DNA from: Faecalibacter sp. LW9
GTDB lineage: Bacteria; Bacteroidota; Bacteroidia; Flavobacteriales; Weeksellaceae
Length of the DNA stretch: 64,000 bases
Direction of reading: 5' to 3'
Assembly (NCBI RefSeq): GCF_034661295.1
Contig: NZ_CP141062.1
Location: 1,426,001-1,490,000 of the forward strand
This document shows, piece by piece, positions 55,789 through 64,000 of the stretch; within the stretch, counting starts at the first letter, position 1, and every line of letters starts with the position of its first letter. A program made the position numbers and the translations under genes. Below the pieces are notes generated by a model. That model was not told the DNA's origin. It saw only the letters and a program-made list of their open reading frames with translations, and made no database searches.

Positions 55789-55796
55789 CAAACTGA

Positions 55797-55841
55797 TTTT
55801 AGGGAAGGTCTCTAGTGGATTAACCTCCACATTCTCTAAAA
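55797..55841 (+). promoter_or_regulatory. Structured RNA leader upstream of rplC
   Basis: A 10-bp outer helix (TTTTAGGGAA with TTCTCTAAAA, one G-U) encloses an 8-nt one-sided bulge and an inner helix GTGGA/TCCAC with a 6-nt loop. It begins a few bases after the expected transcription start and ends 32 nt before the rplC ATG. It is followed by no T-run, so it would act on translation or stability. A role as a ribosomal-protein autoregulation site (for L3 or L4) is inferred from position only. Confidence 0.55.
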
Positions 55842-55873
55842 CATATAATAAATTATAAACATAAATTAATCAA

Positions 55874-56503
55874 ATGTCAGGTATCATTGGTAAAAAGATC
55901 GCGATGACTAGCTTATTTGATGAGAACGGGAAAAATATTCCTGTGACTATCGTACAAGCTGGACCATGTGTGGTTACTCAAGTCAGAACCTTAGAGAAAG
56001 ATGGGTACGTTGCTGCTCAACTTGGTTTCGATGACGCAAAAGAAAAAAACACGACTAATGCTTTAAAAGGTCACTTTAAAAAAGCTGGAACAACTCCAAA
56101 ACGTAAGTTAGTTGAGTTCTACGGTGATGAGTGGGTTTCTTCTTTAAACTTAGGAGATGTTGTAGGAGTTGATTTAATCAACGAAGGGGAGTATGTAAGT
56201 GTTACAGGTACTTCTAAAGGTAAAGGTTTCCAAGGTGTTGTTAAACGTCATGGTTTCGGTGGAGTAGGTCAAGCTACACACGGTCAACATAACCGTTTAA
56301 GAGCTCCAGGTTCTATCGGTGCTGGTTCTGATCCTTCTCGTGTATTCAAAGGAATGCGTATGGCTGGAAGAATGGGTGGTAAACAAGTTACTGTTCAGAA
56401 CTTACAAGTTTTAAAAGTGGATACGGAGCAAAACCTTTTAATTGTTAAAGGTGCTATCCCAGGTCCAAAAAGTTCATACGTAATCGTTAGAAGATTCAAG
56501 TAA
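55874..56503 (+). CDS. rplC: 50S ribosomal protein L3
   Basis: The 209-residue 23S-binding assembly protein has [35 protein letters not shown] and the extended loop [32 protein letters not shown] that reaches the peptidyl-transferase centre. First gene of its own transcription unit after a structured leader; it shares one base with rplD. Confidence 0.98.
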   Translation: MSGIIGKKIAMTSLFDENGKNIPVTIVQAGPCVVTQVRTLEKDGYVAAQLGFDDAKEKNTTNALKGHFKKAGTTPKRKLVEFYGDEWVSSLNLGDVVGVDLINEGEYVSVTGTSKGKGFQGVVKRHGFGGVGQATHGQHNRLRAPGSIGAGSDPSRVFKGMRMAGRMGGKQVTVQNLQVLKVDTEQNLLIVKGAIPGPKSSYVIVRRFK

Positions 56504-57132
56504 TGGAAGTAGTAGTATTAAACATAAACGGTCAAGAGACTGGAAGAACAGTTTCTTTAGACGAGACAGTTTTTGGAATTGAGCCATCTACACATACAGT
56601 GTATTTAGAAGTTAAGCAATACTTAGCTGCTCAACGTCAAGGAACTCACAAAGCAAAAGAAAGAGCTGAAATTGCGGGATCTACTCGTAAGATCAAAAAA
56701 CAAAAGGGTACTGGTACTGCACGTGCGGGATCTATCAAATCTCCAGTTTTCCGTGGAGGAGGTAGAATTTTCGGACCACGTCCAAGAAACTACTCTTTCA
56801 AGTTAAACAAAGCTCAAAAGAGATTAGCTAAAAAATCTGTATTATCTCAGAAATTAGCTGATAACGAAATCAAAGTTGTAGAGAACTTTACATTTGAAGC
56901 TCCTAAGACTAAAGAATTTAAAGCAATCTTATCTAACTTAGGATTAGAGAACAAAAAATCTTTATTCGTATTAGGTGAATCAAATAATAACGTATATTTG
57001 TCATCACGCAATTTACAAAGAACTAAAGTTGTAACTACTTCAGAATTAAATGTTTATGACTTAATCAATGCTTCTGAAATTATCTTTTTAGAAGGTTCTT
57101 TAGCGTCAGTACAAGAAAATTTAAGTAAATAA
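56503..57132 (+). CDS. rplD: 50S ribosomal protein L4
   Basis: The 209-residue protein has the exit-tunnel loop KKQKGTGTARAGSIKSPVFRGGG and GPRPRNYSFKLNKAQKRLA. L4 is the classic repressor of its own operon in gammaproteobacteria; whether that holds here is unknown. The ATG overlaps the rplC stop (TAATG). Confidence 0.98.
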   Translation: MEVVVLNINGQETGRTVSLDETVFGIEPSTHTVYLEVKQYLAAQRQGTHKAKERAEIAGSTRKIKKQKGTGTARAGSIKSPVFRGGGRIFGPRPRNYSFKLNKAQKRLAKKSVLSQKLADNEIKVVENFTFEAPKTKEFKAILSNLGLENKKSLFVLGESNNNVYLSSRNLQRTKVVTTSELNVYDLINASEIIFLEGSLASVQENLSK

Positions 57133-57139
57133 AACGAAA

Positions 57140-57424
57140 ATGGGAATATTAATTAAACCAGTAATTTCAGAAAAAGCTACTAATAACAGTGAAGTATTAG
57201 GGCAATATTCGTTTTATGTAGATACAAAAGCTAACAAAATTCAGATCAAAGAAGCGATTGAAAAAGCTTACGGAGTTTCTGTAGTTTCAGTTAGTACTTT
57301 AGTTTCTGCTCCTAAAGTGAAAACTCGTTACACAAAAACAGGTTTTCAAACTGGGAAAACTAATAAAATGAAAAAAGCGATCGTTAGCTTAGCTGAAGGT
57401 CAAGAAATTGAGTTGTTCGGATAA
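57140..57424 (+). CDS. rplW: 50S ribosomal protein L23
   Basis: This 94-residue protein at the tunnel exit docks SRP and trigger factor. It shows the family motifs IKPVISEKAT, YSFYVDTKANKIQIKEAIEKAYGV and the basic extension TRYTKTGFQTGKTNKMKKA. In canonical order between rplD and rplB. Confidence 0.97.
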   Translation: MGILIKPVISEKATNNSEVLGQYSFYVDTKANKIQIKEAIEKAYGVSVVSVSTLVSAPKVKTRYTKTGFQTGKTNKMKKAIVSLAEGQEIELFG

Positions 57425-57439
57425 TTTAAGAATTAAAAA

Positions 57440-58264
57440 ATGTCAGTAAGAAAATTAAAACCTATCACCCCAGGACAACGTTTTAGAGTAGTTAATGATT
57501 TTTCTGCTGTTGATAAAGCAGCTAAACCAGAGAAAACATTAATCGAAGGTAAATCTAAATCGGGTGGACGTAACAACACTGGTAAAATGACAATGCGTTA
57601 TATCGGTGGTGGACACAAACAAAAATACCGTATCATCGACTTCAAACGTGATAAAGAAGGTGTTGCAACTGTAGAATCTGTACAATACGATCCAAACAGA
57701 ACAGCATTCATCGCTTTATTATCTTACGAAGATGGTGAAAAACGTTACATTATCGCGCAAAACGGATTAAAAGCTGGACAAACTGTTGTTTCAGGTGATA
57801 ACGTGGAGCCAGAGGTAGGTAACGCAATGAAATTAAAAAACATTCCTTTAGGTACTGTAATCTCTTGTATCGAGTTACGTCCAGGTCAAGGAGCTGTTAT
57901 GGCACGTAGTGCTGGTACTTATGCGCAATTAGTTGCTCGTGATGGTAAATATGCTATCGTTAAGTTACCAAGTGGTGAAGTGAGAATGATTTTAGTGGAG
58001 TGTAAAGCAACAGTAGGTGTTGTTTCTAACACAGACCACCAGTTAGAAGTTTCAGGTAAAGCAGGTCGTTCTAGATGGCAAGGTCGTCGTCCAAGAACTC
58101 GTCCAATGGTTATGAACCCAGTAGATCACCCAATGGGTGGTGGTGAAGGTCGTGCGACAGGAGGTATCCCTCGTTCTCGTAACGGTTTCCCAGCGAAAGG
58201 TTACAAAACTCGCGATAAGAAAAAAGCGTCTAACAAATATATTGTTGAAAGAAGAAAAAAATAA
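57440..58264 (+). CDS. rplB: 50S ribosomal protein L2
   Basis: The 274-residue conserved 23S-binding protein has [25 protein letters not shown], the [13 protein letters not shown] segment and [18 protein letters not shown], which includes the conserved His near the peptidyl-transferase centre. Usual length; rpsS follows after 3 nt. Confidence 0.98.
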   Translation: MSVRKLKPITPGQRFRVVNDFSAVDKAAKPEKTLIEGKSKSGGRNNTGKMTMRYIGGGHKQKYRIIDFKRDKEGVATVESVQYDPNRTAFIALLSYEDGEKRYIIAQNGLKAGQTVVSGDNVEPEVGNAMKLKNIPLGTVISCIELRPGQGAVMARSAGTYAQLVARDGKYAIVKLPSGEVRMILVECKATVGVVSNTDHQLEVSGKAGRSRWQGRRPRTRPMVMNPVDHPMGGGEGRATGGIPRSRNGFPAKGYKTRDKKKASNKYIVERRKK

Positions 58265-58267
58265 TTT

Positions 58268-58546
58268 ATGGCACGTTCATTAAAAAAAGGACCATTCATC
58301 CACTATAAATTAGAAAAGAAAGTTCTTGCTAACGTTGAATCTGGAAGCAAAAACGTTATTAAAACTTGGTCAAGAGCATCAATGATTTCTCCTGATTTCG
58401 TTGGTCAAACGATCGCTGTTCATAATGGAAAGCAATTTATTCCAGTTTTCGTTACTGAGAATATGGTAGGTCATAAATTAGGTGAGTTCGCTCCTACACG
58501 TACTTTTAGAGGTCATGCCGGAGCTAAAAACAAAGGAAAAAAATAG
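58268..58546 (+). CDS. rpsS: 30S ribosomal protein S19
   Basis: This 92-residue 30S head protein has [43 protein letters not shown] and [18 protein letters not shown]. Canonical position between rplB and rplV. Confidence 0.98.
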   Translation: MARSLKKGPFIHYKLEKKVLANVESGSKNVIKTWSRASMISPDFVGQTIAVHNGKQFIPVFVTENMVGHKLGEFAPTRTFRGHAGAKNKGKK

Positions 58547-58555
58547 TAGAAGGCC

Positions 58556-58972
58556 ATGGGATCTAGAAAAAGATTAAGTAACGAAAGAATCAAAGAAGCT
58601 AACAAGCAGGTAGCTTTCGCGAAATTAAATAATGTTCCTACTTCTCCTCGTAAAATGAGATTGGTAGTAGATATCATTCGTGGAGTTGAAATTCAAAAAG
58701 CTTTAGGTATTTTAAAATATACTAAAAACCACGCTTCAATCCGTTTAGAGAAATTGTTATTAAGCGCTATCGCGAACTGGCAAGTGAAAAACGAAGGAGC
58801 TGACGTTGAAGAAGCTGGATTATATGTTAAAGAAATCTCTGTAGACAGTGCACGTCAATTAAAACGTATCCGTACTGCTCCACAAGGTAGAGCACATAGA
58901 ATCAGAAAACGTTCAAACCATGTAACTTTGGTTTTAGGAACTAAAGAAGATAAACAAAAAGTACAAGATTAA
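58556..58972 (+). CDS. rplV: 50S ribosomal protein L22
   Basis: The 138-residue protein has [27 protein letters not shown] and the tunnel beta-hairpin region [20 protein letters not shown]. It is longer than E. coli L22 by an N-terminal stretch of about 20 residues, as in other flavobacteria. The ATG at 58556 is the first after the rpsS stop. Confidence 0.97.
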   Translation: MGSRKRLSNERIKEANKQVAFAKLNNVPTSPRKMRLVVDIIRGVEIQKALGILKYTKNHASIRLEKLLLSAIANWQVKNEGADVEEAGLYVKEISVDSARQLKRIRTAPQGRAHRIRKRSNHVTLVLGTKEDKQKVQD

Positions 58973-58976
58973 GAAT

Positions 58977-59693
58977 ATGGGACAAAAGACTAATCCAATC
59001 GGAAATCGTTTAGGAATCATCAGAGGATGGGATTCTAACTGGTACGGTGGAAATGATTACGGTGATAAAATTGCTGAAGATGCGAAAATTCGTACTTACT
59101 TAAGAGCTCGTTTATCTAAAGCCGGAGTTTCTCGTATTTACATTGATCGTACTTTAAAATTAGTTACTGTAACTGTAACTACTGCTCGTCCAGGTATCAT
59201 TATTGGTAAAGGAGGACAAGAGGTTGACAAATTAAAAGAAGAGTTAAAGAAAATTACTGGTAAAGAGGTTCAAATTAACATCTTCGAAATTAAGAGACCA
59301 GAATTAGATGCAATCTTAGTAGGTGATAGTATCGCTCGTCAAATTGAGAATCGTATTTCTTACCGTCGTGCTATTAAAATGGCTATGACTTCTGCGATGA
59401 GAATGAATGCTGAAGGAATCAAAGTTCAAATCTCTGGACGTTTAAACGGAGCTGAAATGGCACGTTCTGAAACTTACAAAGATGGACGTATTCCATTATC
59501 AACATTCCGTGCGGATATTGATTACCACATTTCAGAGGCTCACACAACTTACGGTCGTTTAGGGATCAAAGTGTGGATCATGAAAGGTGAGGTATATGGT
59601 AAGAGAGAATTATCTCCATTAGTTGGATTACAAAAGAAACAAAAGAAATCTAACGGAAAAGGAGGTGAAAGATCTAATAATAGAAAGCGATAA
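58977..59693 (+). CDS. rpsC: 30S ribosomal protein S3
   Basis: The 238-residue protein at the mRNA entry site has [24 protein letters not shown], the KH domain [20 protein letters not shown] and the C-terminal domain [17 protein letters not shown]. It ends with a short basic tail. Between rplV (4 nt) and rplP (35 nt). Confidence 0.98.
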   Translation: MGQKTNPIGNRLGIIRGWDSNWYGGNDYGDKIAEDAKIRTYLRARLSKAGVSRIYIDRTLKLVTVTVTTARPGIIIGKGGQEVDKLKEELKKITGKEVQINIFEIKRPELDAILVGDSIARQIENRISYRRAIKMAMTSAMRMNAEGIKVQISGRLNGAEMARSETYKDGRIPLSTFRADIDYHISEAHTTYGRLGIKVWIMKGEVYGKRELSPLVGLQKKQKKSNGKGGERSNNRKR

Positions 59694-59728
59694 TTTAGTT
59701 TTAAACTAACATAAAGAATTAAGTAGAT

Positions 59729-60148
59729 ATGTTATCACCGAGAAGAGTAAAGTTTAGAAAAACCCAAAAAGGTAAGATGAAAGGTGTTTCTCACAGAGGA
59801 ACTCAATTAGCTTACGGGACTTTCGGGATCAAATCTTTAGACGAAGCGTTTATTACAGCTCGTCAAATCGAGGCAGCTCGTATTGCTGCAACTCGTTTCA
59901 TGAAGAGAGAAGGTCAATTATGGATTAAAATATTTCCAGATAAACCAATCACTAAGAAGCCAGCAGAGGTACGTATGGGTAAAGGTAAAGGTGCTCCAGA
60001 ATATTGGGTAGCCCCAGTACAACCAGGACGTATTTTATTCGAAGTGGGAGGTGTGCCATTAGAGGTTGCTACTGAAGCATTGCGTTTAGCTGCTCAGAAA
60101 TTACCTGTTAAAACTAAGTTTATCGTTGCACGTGATTTCCAAAATTAA
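59729..60148 (+). CDS. rplP: 50S ribosomal protein L16
   Basis: This 139-residue protein near the tRNA A-site has [39 protein letters not shown] and [19 protein letters not shown], the last being the conserved loop carrying the arginine that is hydroxylated in some bacteria. Canonical position. Confidence 0.98.
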   Translation: MLSPRRVKFRKTQKGKMKGVSHRGTQLAYGTFGIKSLDEAFITARQIEAARIAATRFMKREGQLWIKIFPDKPITKKPAEVRMGKGKGAPEYWVAPVQPGRILFEVGGVPLEVATEALRLAAQKLPVKTKFIVARDFQN

Positions 60149-60172
60149 TTAATTACAAAAAATTAAGAAAAA

Positions 60173-60361
60173 ATGAAAGCAGCAGATATCAGAAATCTAA
60201 GCGTAGAGGAGATCAAAGCTAAATTAGCTGAAGAAAAAGCAAACTACGATTCGTTAAAATTAACAAACGCAGTTTCTCCTGTAGGAAATCCAATCGGTAT
60301 TAGAGACTTACGCAGAACAATTGCTCGTCTTAATACTGTATTAAACGAAAAACAATCATAA
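60173..60361 (+). CDS. rpmC: 50S ribosomal protein L29
   Basis: The 62-residue two-helix protein at the tunnel exit has MKAADIRNLSVEEIKAKLAEEK and IRDLRRTIARLNTVLNEKQ. Correct size and position between rplP and rpsQ. Confidence 0.96.
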   Translation: MKAADIRNLSVEEIKAKLAEEKANYDSLKLTNAVSPVGNPIGIRDLRRTIARLNTVLNEKQS

Positions 60362-60377
60362 CAGTAATCTGTAACTG

Positions 60378-60632
60378 ATGGAAAGAAATTTAAGAAAAGA
60401 AAGAATTGGTTTAGTTACTTCAAACAAAATGGATAAAACCATTGTTGTATCTGAAACTAAAAAGCAAAAACACCCATTCTATGGGAAATTCGTTTTAAAA
60501 ACGAAGAAATATACAGCGCACGACGAAGCTAACGAGTGTAACGAAGGTGACACTGTGCGTATCATGGAAACTCGTCCTTTGTCTAAAAACAAAAGATGGA
60601 GATTAGTAGAAATTATTGAAAGAGCTAAATAA
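60378..60632 (+). CDS. rpsQ: 30S ribosomal protein S17
   Basis: The 84-residue OB-fold protein has [41 protein letters not shown] and [20 protein letters not shown]. It binds the 5' domain of 16S rRNA early in assembly. Canonical position. Confidence 0.97.
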   Translation: MERNLRKERIGLVTSNKMDKTIVVSETKKQKHPFYGKFVLKTKKYTAHDEANECNEGDTVRIMETRPLSKNKRWRLVEIIERAK

Positions 60633-60641
60633 TAATAAGTT

Positions 60642-61010
60642 ATGTTACAACAAGAATCTAGATTAAAAGTTGCAGATAACACAGGAGCTCGCGAAGCATT
60701 AGTAATCCGCGTTTTAGGTGGTACTAAAAGAAGATATGCATCAGTTGGTGATAAAATCGTCGTTGCTATTAAAGATGCAACTCCAAACGGAAACGTTAAA
60801 AAAGGTGCTGTATCTAAAGCTGTTGTAGTTAGAACTAAGAAAGAAGTTCGTAGAAAAGACGGTTCATATATCCGTTTTGACGATAATGCTTGTGTATTAT
60901 TAAATACTCAAGGTGAGATGCGTGGTACTCGTGTATTCGGACCAGTAGCTCGTGAATTACGTGACAAAGAATATATGAAAATTGTTTCATTAGCCCCAGA
61001 GGTATTATAA
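60642..61010 (+). CDS. rplN: 50S ribosomal protein L14
   Basis: The 122-residue protein at the subunit interface has [44 protein letters not shown] and [28 protein letters not shown]. Target of RsfS in other bacteria. Follows rpsQ by 9 nt. Confidence 0.98.
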   Translation: MLQQESRLKVADNTGAREALVIRVLGGTKRRYASVGDKIVVAIKDATPNGNVKKGAVSKAVVVRTKKEVRRKDGSYIRFDDNACVLLNTQGEMRGTRVFGPVARELRDKEYMKIVSLAPEVL

Positions 61011-61021
61011 TATAGATCAAC

Positions 61022-61336
61022 ATGGCAAAGTTAAAAATTAAAAAAGGAGACAACGTAGTTGTTTTATCAGGTTCTTCAAAAGGACAAACTGGTACAGTAT
61101 TACGCGTATTCCCTGACAAAGCTAAAGCTATCGTTGAAGGGGTTAATATCGCAAAAAAACGTGTAAAGCCAAGCGCACAGAATCCACAAGGAGGTGTTGT
61201 AGAAAAGGAAGCTCCAATCTATTTATGCAAATTGGCTTTAGTTGATCCTGAAACTGGAAAAGCAACTAAAGTTGCAATCAAAGTTGAGGGTGATAAAAAA
61301 GTAAGAATTGCTAAAAAATCAGGAAAAGCTATCTAA
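61022..61336 (+). CDS. rplX: 50S ribosomal protein L24
   Basis: The 104-residue assembly-initiator protein with a KOW motif ([33 protein letters not shown]) and [22 protein letters not shown]. The stop (TAA) comes one base before the rplE ATG. Confidence 0.97.
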   Translation: MAKLKIKKGDNVVVLSGSSKGQTGTVLRVFPDKAKAIVEGVNIAKKRVKPSAQNPQGGVVEKEAPIYLCKLALVDPETGKATKVAIKVEGDKKVRIAKKSGKAI

Positions 61337-61337
61337 G

Positions 61338-61901
61338 ATGAGTACAACTAAATTCACACCTCGTCCGCAGGTTAAATATAAAGAAGAGATTGTATCTGCT
61401 CTAATGGAAGAGTTCGGATATAAATCAATTATGCAAGTTCCTAAATTAGAGAAAATCGTTTTATCTCAAGGTTTAGGAGCTGCAACAGCAGACAAAAAAA
61501 TTGTTGATTACGCTATCGAAGAGTTAGAGTTAATCACAGGTCAAAAAGCAGTTGCTACTATCTCTAAGAAAGATGAGGCAGCTTTCAAATTACGTAAAGG
61601 AATGCCAATTGGTGCTAAAGTTACTTTACGTGGTGAGAAAATGTACGAATTCTTAGATCGTTTCGTAACTGCATCTTTACCTCGTGTACGTGATTTCAAC
61701 GGTATCTCAGCTACAGGATTTGACGGTAGAGGTAACTACAACTTAGGTATCAAAGAGCAAATTATCTTCCCAGAGATTTCTATTGATAAAATCAAAAAAA
61801 TCCAAGGTTTAGATGTTACTTTTGTTACTTCTGCTAACACAGATAAGGAAGCAAAATCTTTATTAACTAAGTTTGGTTTACCATTCACTAAAGAAAAATA
61901 A
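61338..61901 (+). CDS. rplE: 50S ribosomal protein L5
   Basis: This 187-residue 5S rRNA-binding protein has [22 protein letters not shown], the [17 protein letters not shown] helix, [24 protein letters not shown] and [12 protein letters not shown]. The ATG at 61338 is chosen over an in-frame start overlapping rplX by 29 nt because the protein then matches the family N-terminus. Confidence 0.97.
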   Translation: MSTTKFTPRPQVKYKEEIVSALMEEFGYKSIMQVPKLEKIVLSQGLGAATADKKIVDYAIEELELITGQKAVATISKKDEAAFKLRKGMPIGAKVTLRGEKMYEFLDRFVTASLPRVRDFNGISATGFDGRGNYNLGIKEQIIFPEISIDKIKKIQGLDVTFVTSANTDKEAKSLLTKFGLPFTKEK

Positions 61902-61904
61902 GAC

Positions 61905-62174
61905 ATGGCTAAAGAATCAATGAAAGCGCGTGAGCGCAAAAGAGAAGCATTAGTTGCTAAGTATGCTGCTAAACGTCAAGCTTTATTAGAAGCTGGTGAT
62001 TACGAAGCATTACAAAAATTACCTAAAAACGCTTCTCCTGTTCGTTTACACAACCGTTGTAAATTAACAGGTCGTCCAAGAGGATACATGAGAACTTTCG
62101 GGATCTCTCGTGTAACTTTCCGTGAGATGGCTAACGAAGGGTTAATCCCAGGTGTTAAGAAAGCTTCTTGGTAA
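61905..62174 (+). CDS. rpsN: 30S ribosomal protein S14
   Basis: The 89-residue S14 lacks the zinc CxxC pairs, so it is the zinc-independent form: [41 protein letters not shown] and the C-terminal [15 protein letters not shown]. It is the last gene of the rplC unit; a terminator follows 27 nt later. Confidence 0.97.
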   Translation: MAKESMKARERKREALVAKYAAKRQALLEAGDYEALQKLPKNASPVRLHNRCKLTGRPRGYMRTFGISRVTFREMANEGLIPGVKKASW

Positions 62175-62201
62175 TCTACCAATAGCTTATAGATATATAA
62201 G

Positions 62202-62234
62202 TCCTTACTCAGAAATGAGTAAGGATTTTTCTTT
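62202..62234 (+). terminator. Terminator between rpsN and rpsH
   Basis: A 10-bp perfect stem (TCCTTACTCA/TGAGTAAGGA) capped by GAAA is followed by TTTTTCTTTTT. Confidence 0.92.
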
Positions 62235-62274
62235 TTAGGATATATCTTAAGTTAAGATAATAATTTGCAACGTA

Positions 62275-62307
62275 TTGCGATTATATTAAAAAAAAGATAT
62301 ATATTTG
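62275..62307 (+). promoter_or_regulatory. Promoter of the spc-type unit starting with rpsH
   Basis: TTG (62275-62277), a 22-nt spacer and TATATTTG (62300-62307). The expected start is about 62312, leaving a leader of about 73 nt. Confidence 0.75.
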
Positions 62308-62308
62308 C

Positions 62309-62372
62309 AACCCAAATGCATAGTGCATTAAGGTAAAATTTTAATTTTAAAAGTAGGGTTTAGCCCTATACT
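62309..62372 (+). promoter_or_regulatory. Structured RNA leader upstream of rpsH
   Basis: Two local hairpins are visible: AATGCA/TGCATT (62315-62329) and TAGGG/CCCTA (62354-62368), the latter extendable to AGTAGGG/CCCTATACT with a two-base bulge. An alternative pairing of AACCC (62309-62313) with GGGTT (62356-62360) would exclude the second hairpin. It ends 12 nt before the ATG. Regulation by S8 or another protein is a guess from position. Confidence 0.4.
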
Positions 62373-62384
62373 ATAGAATTATTT

Positions 62385-62786
62385 ATGTATACAGATCCAA
62401 TTTCAGATTTTCTAACGCGTGTTAGAAATGCTCAGATGGCGGGACACAAAGTTGTGGAAATCCCAGCATCTAAAATTAAAAAAGAGATCACTAAGATCTT
62501 ATTTGAACAAGGTTATATCTTAAACTACAAATTCGAAGGTCAAGATCAACCTCAAGGTACAATCAAAATCGCTTTAAAGTACGACAAAGTAACTAAAGAA
62601 GCTGCTATCCGTAAAATCAAAAGAGCTTCGACTCCAGGTTTACGTCAATACGCAGGTGCTAAAGAATTACCACGCGTTTTAAACGGTTTAGGTATCGCTA
62701 TCGTTTCTACTTCTAAAGGAGTAATGACTGATAAACAAGCTCGTCAAGAGAATGTAGGTGGTGAGGTATTATGTTTTGTTTACTAA
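62385..62786 (+). CDS. rpsH: 30S ribosomal protein S8
   Basis: The 133-residue protein has [30 protein letters not shown] and the C-terminal [27 protein letters not shown]8 binds 16S helix 21 and represses the spc operon in E. coli. Here it is the first gene of its own transcription unit behind a structured leader, although it follows rpsN in gene order. Confidence 0.98.
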   Translation: MYTDPISDFLTRVRNAQMAGHKVVEIPASKIKKEITKILFEQGYILNYKFEGQDQPQGTIKIALKYDKVTKEAAIRKIKRASTPGLRQYAGAKELPRVLNGLGIAIVSTSKGVMTDKQARQENVGGEVLCFVY

Positions 62787-62805
62787 TATTTAAAAGCAAG
62801 TAATT

Positions 62806-63351
62806 ATGTCAAGAATAGGAAAAGCAACAATAAATATCCCTGCAGCAGCTACAGTAGAATTCGCTAACAATGTTGTAACTGTAAAAGGTAACAACATCAC
62901 GATGACTCAAGAAGTTAAACCAGGTTTCGAAGTTAAAATCGAAGACGGTGTATTATCAGTAGTTCGTCCAGATGATTCTAAAGAAAACAGAGCATTACAC
63001 GGATTATACCGTGCGTTAATCAATAACATGATTATCGGTGTTACTGAAGGATTCAAAAAACAATTAGAATTAGTAGGGGTAGGGTATAGAGCATCAAACC
63101 AAGGACAAAAATTAGATATGTCTTTAGGTTTCTCTCACAACGTAGTTATGGAAATTCCTGCTGAAGTAAAAGTTGAAACTTTTACTGAAAAAGGTAAAAA
63201 CCCAATCATTACTTTATCTTCTCACGACAACCAATTATTAGGTATGATCGTAGCTAAAATTAGAGGATTCCGTAAACCAGAACCTTACAAAGGAAAAGGT
63301 ATTAAGTTCGTAGGAGAAATTATTAGAAGAAAAGCAGGTAAATCTGCATAA
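62806..63351 (+). CDS. rplF: 50S ribosomal protein L6
   Basis: The 181-residue protein at the factor-binding site has SRIGKATINIPAAATVEF, RALHGLYRALINNMIIGVTEGF and KIRGFRKPEPYKGKGIKFVGEIIRRKAGKSA. Two L6 domains, usual length, 19 nt after rpsH. Confidence 0.98.
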   Translation: MSRIGKATINIPAAATVEFANNVVTVKGNNITMTQEVKPGFEVKIEDGVLSVVRPDDSKENRALHGLYRALINNMIIGVTEGFKKQLELVGVGYRASNQGQKLDMSLGFSHNVVMEIPAEVKVETFTEKGKNPIITLSSHDNQLLGMIVAKIRGFRKPEPYKGKGIKFVGEIIRRKAGKSA

Positions 63352-63364
63352 AAATCATTGAAAA

Positions 63365-63712
63365 ATGGCATTATCTAAAGTAGAAAAAAGACAAAAAATA
63401 AAAAGACGCGTTCGTCGTAATATTTTTGGTACTGCTGAGAAACCTCGTTTATCAGTTTACCGTTCAAATAAAGAAATTTACGCTCAAATTATCGACGATA
63501 ATTCAGGAGTTACTATCGTATCTGCTTCATCTCGTGAGGCTGGAGTTGAAGGAACTAAATCTGAAAAATCAACGACTGTTGGTAAAGCATTAGCTGCTAA
63601 AGCTATCGCTAAAGGAATTGAAACTGTTGTTTTTGACCGTAATGGTTTCGTATATCATGGTAGAATTAAAGCTTTAGCGGAAGGAGCTAGAGAAGGTGGT
63701 TTAAAATTCTAA
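63365..63712 (+). CDS. rplR: 50S ribosomal protein L18
   Basis: The 115-residue 5S rRNA-binding protein has [43 protein letters not shown] and [26 protein letters not shown]. Canonical position before rpsE. Confidence 0.98.
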   Translation: MALSKVEKRQKIKRRVRRNIFGTAEKPRLSVYRSNKEIYAQIIDDNSGVTIVSASSREAGVEGTKSEKSTTVGKALAAKAIAKGIETVVFDRNGFVYHGRIKALAEGAREGGLKF

Positions 63713-63728
63713 AAAAGAGAAAGAAATT

Positions 63729-64000
63729 ATGTTAGGATTCAAAAACGTAGAAAGAGTAAAACCAACAGGATTAGATTTAAAAGATCGTTTAGTTGGAGTT
63801 CAACGTGTTACTAAAGTAACAAAAGGAGGTAGAGCATTCGGTTTCTCTGCTATCGTAGTTGTAGGAGATGGTAATGGTGTAGTAGGTTACGGTTTAGGGA
63901 AATCTAAAGATGTAGCTTCTGCTATCGCTAAAGCAATTGAAGATGCTAAGAAAAACTTAGTGCGTATTCCATTAAATGGAAACACAATTCCTCACGAACA
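63729..64000 (+). CDS. rpsE: 30S ribosomal protein S5, N-terminal part (runs off window)
   Basis: The ATG at 63729 opens 90 codons to the right edge: [26 protein letters not shown], then [23 protein letters not shown], the double-stranded RNA-binding S5 N-terminal domain. It follows rplR by 16 nt. Confidence 0.97.
   Translation, partial: MLGFKNVERVKPTGLDLKDRLVGVQRVTKVTKGGRAFGFSAIVVVGDGNGVVGYGLGKSKDVASAIAKAIEDAKKNLVRIPLNGNTIPHE

Overview
The window is a stretch of chromosome from a low-GC member of the Bacteroidota, class Flavobacteriia, probably Weeksellaceae (Empedobacter/Chryseobacterium-like; the genus is inferred from protein flavour only). The support is: promoters of the flavobacterial type (TTG, 18-22 nt, TAnnTTTG) with almost no Shine-Dalgarno sequences; family markers such as DUF3276, TIGR02757, DUF4199, the long flavobacterial NusB and GIN-domain lipoproteins; and the Bacteroidota form of the SRP RNA. 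No tRNA, rRNA, CRISPR array or prophage was seen.

Layout. 1-3069 (minus) is a housekeeping operon: nusB, a DUF1573 lipoprotein, yajC, coaE and the start of a sensor kinase. nusB carries an in-frame TGA. The divergent ABC exporter (3133-4896) carries an in-frame TAA. 5007-11935 holds a PUR-like protein, sucC, a GT39-type glycosyltransferase, a LolD-like ATPase, TIGR02757, a NUMOD4/HNH-type protein, an esterase and an Smr protein.

12028-29635 is one long, tightly packed plus-strand polysaccharide operon of 17 genes. It contains GT4 and GT2 transferases (one GT2 frameshifted) and a complete polyprenyl-phosphoryl-arabinose cassette: a UbiA-type phosphoribosyltransferase, DprE1-like and DprE2-like epimerase subunits and a HAD phosphatase. 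A GT-C protein resembling polyprenyl-P-arabinose-dependent transferases follows directly. Then come an acyltransferase, an EpsG/Wzy polymerase, a WecA-type initiator, Wza, Wzc with a (Gly-Tyr)9 tail built from an 18-bp tandem repeat, and a second initiating sugar transferase. The set reads as Wzy-dependent synthesis of a surface polysaccharide probably decorated with arabinofuranose. No Wzx flippase is visible.

29682-41290 (mostly minus) holds an acyl-CoA carboxylase beta subunit, an AcpH-like protein, a TPR protein, glmM, a small GlsB-type membrane protein, an IS1182-type insertion sequence, an acetate permease, yidC, pyrG and the SRP RNA gene. 41540-45529 (plus) holds DUF4199, a polyprenyl-P glycosyltransferase, a GIN-domain lipoprotein and a phosphohexomutase. 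45581-52010 (minus) is a secreted protein plus a phosphate-transport cluster: two paralogous PiT carriers, a DUF47/PhoU-like protein and a PiT fused to a PhoU-like tail.

52325-64000 is the str/S10/spc ribosomal protein region in canonical gene order. It is cut into three transcription units (rpsL-rpsG-fusA-rpsJ; rplC to rpsN; rpsH onward). A strong intrinsic terminator closes each of the first two, a consensus promoter starts each, and the leaders are structured; rpsE runs off the end.
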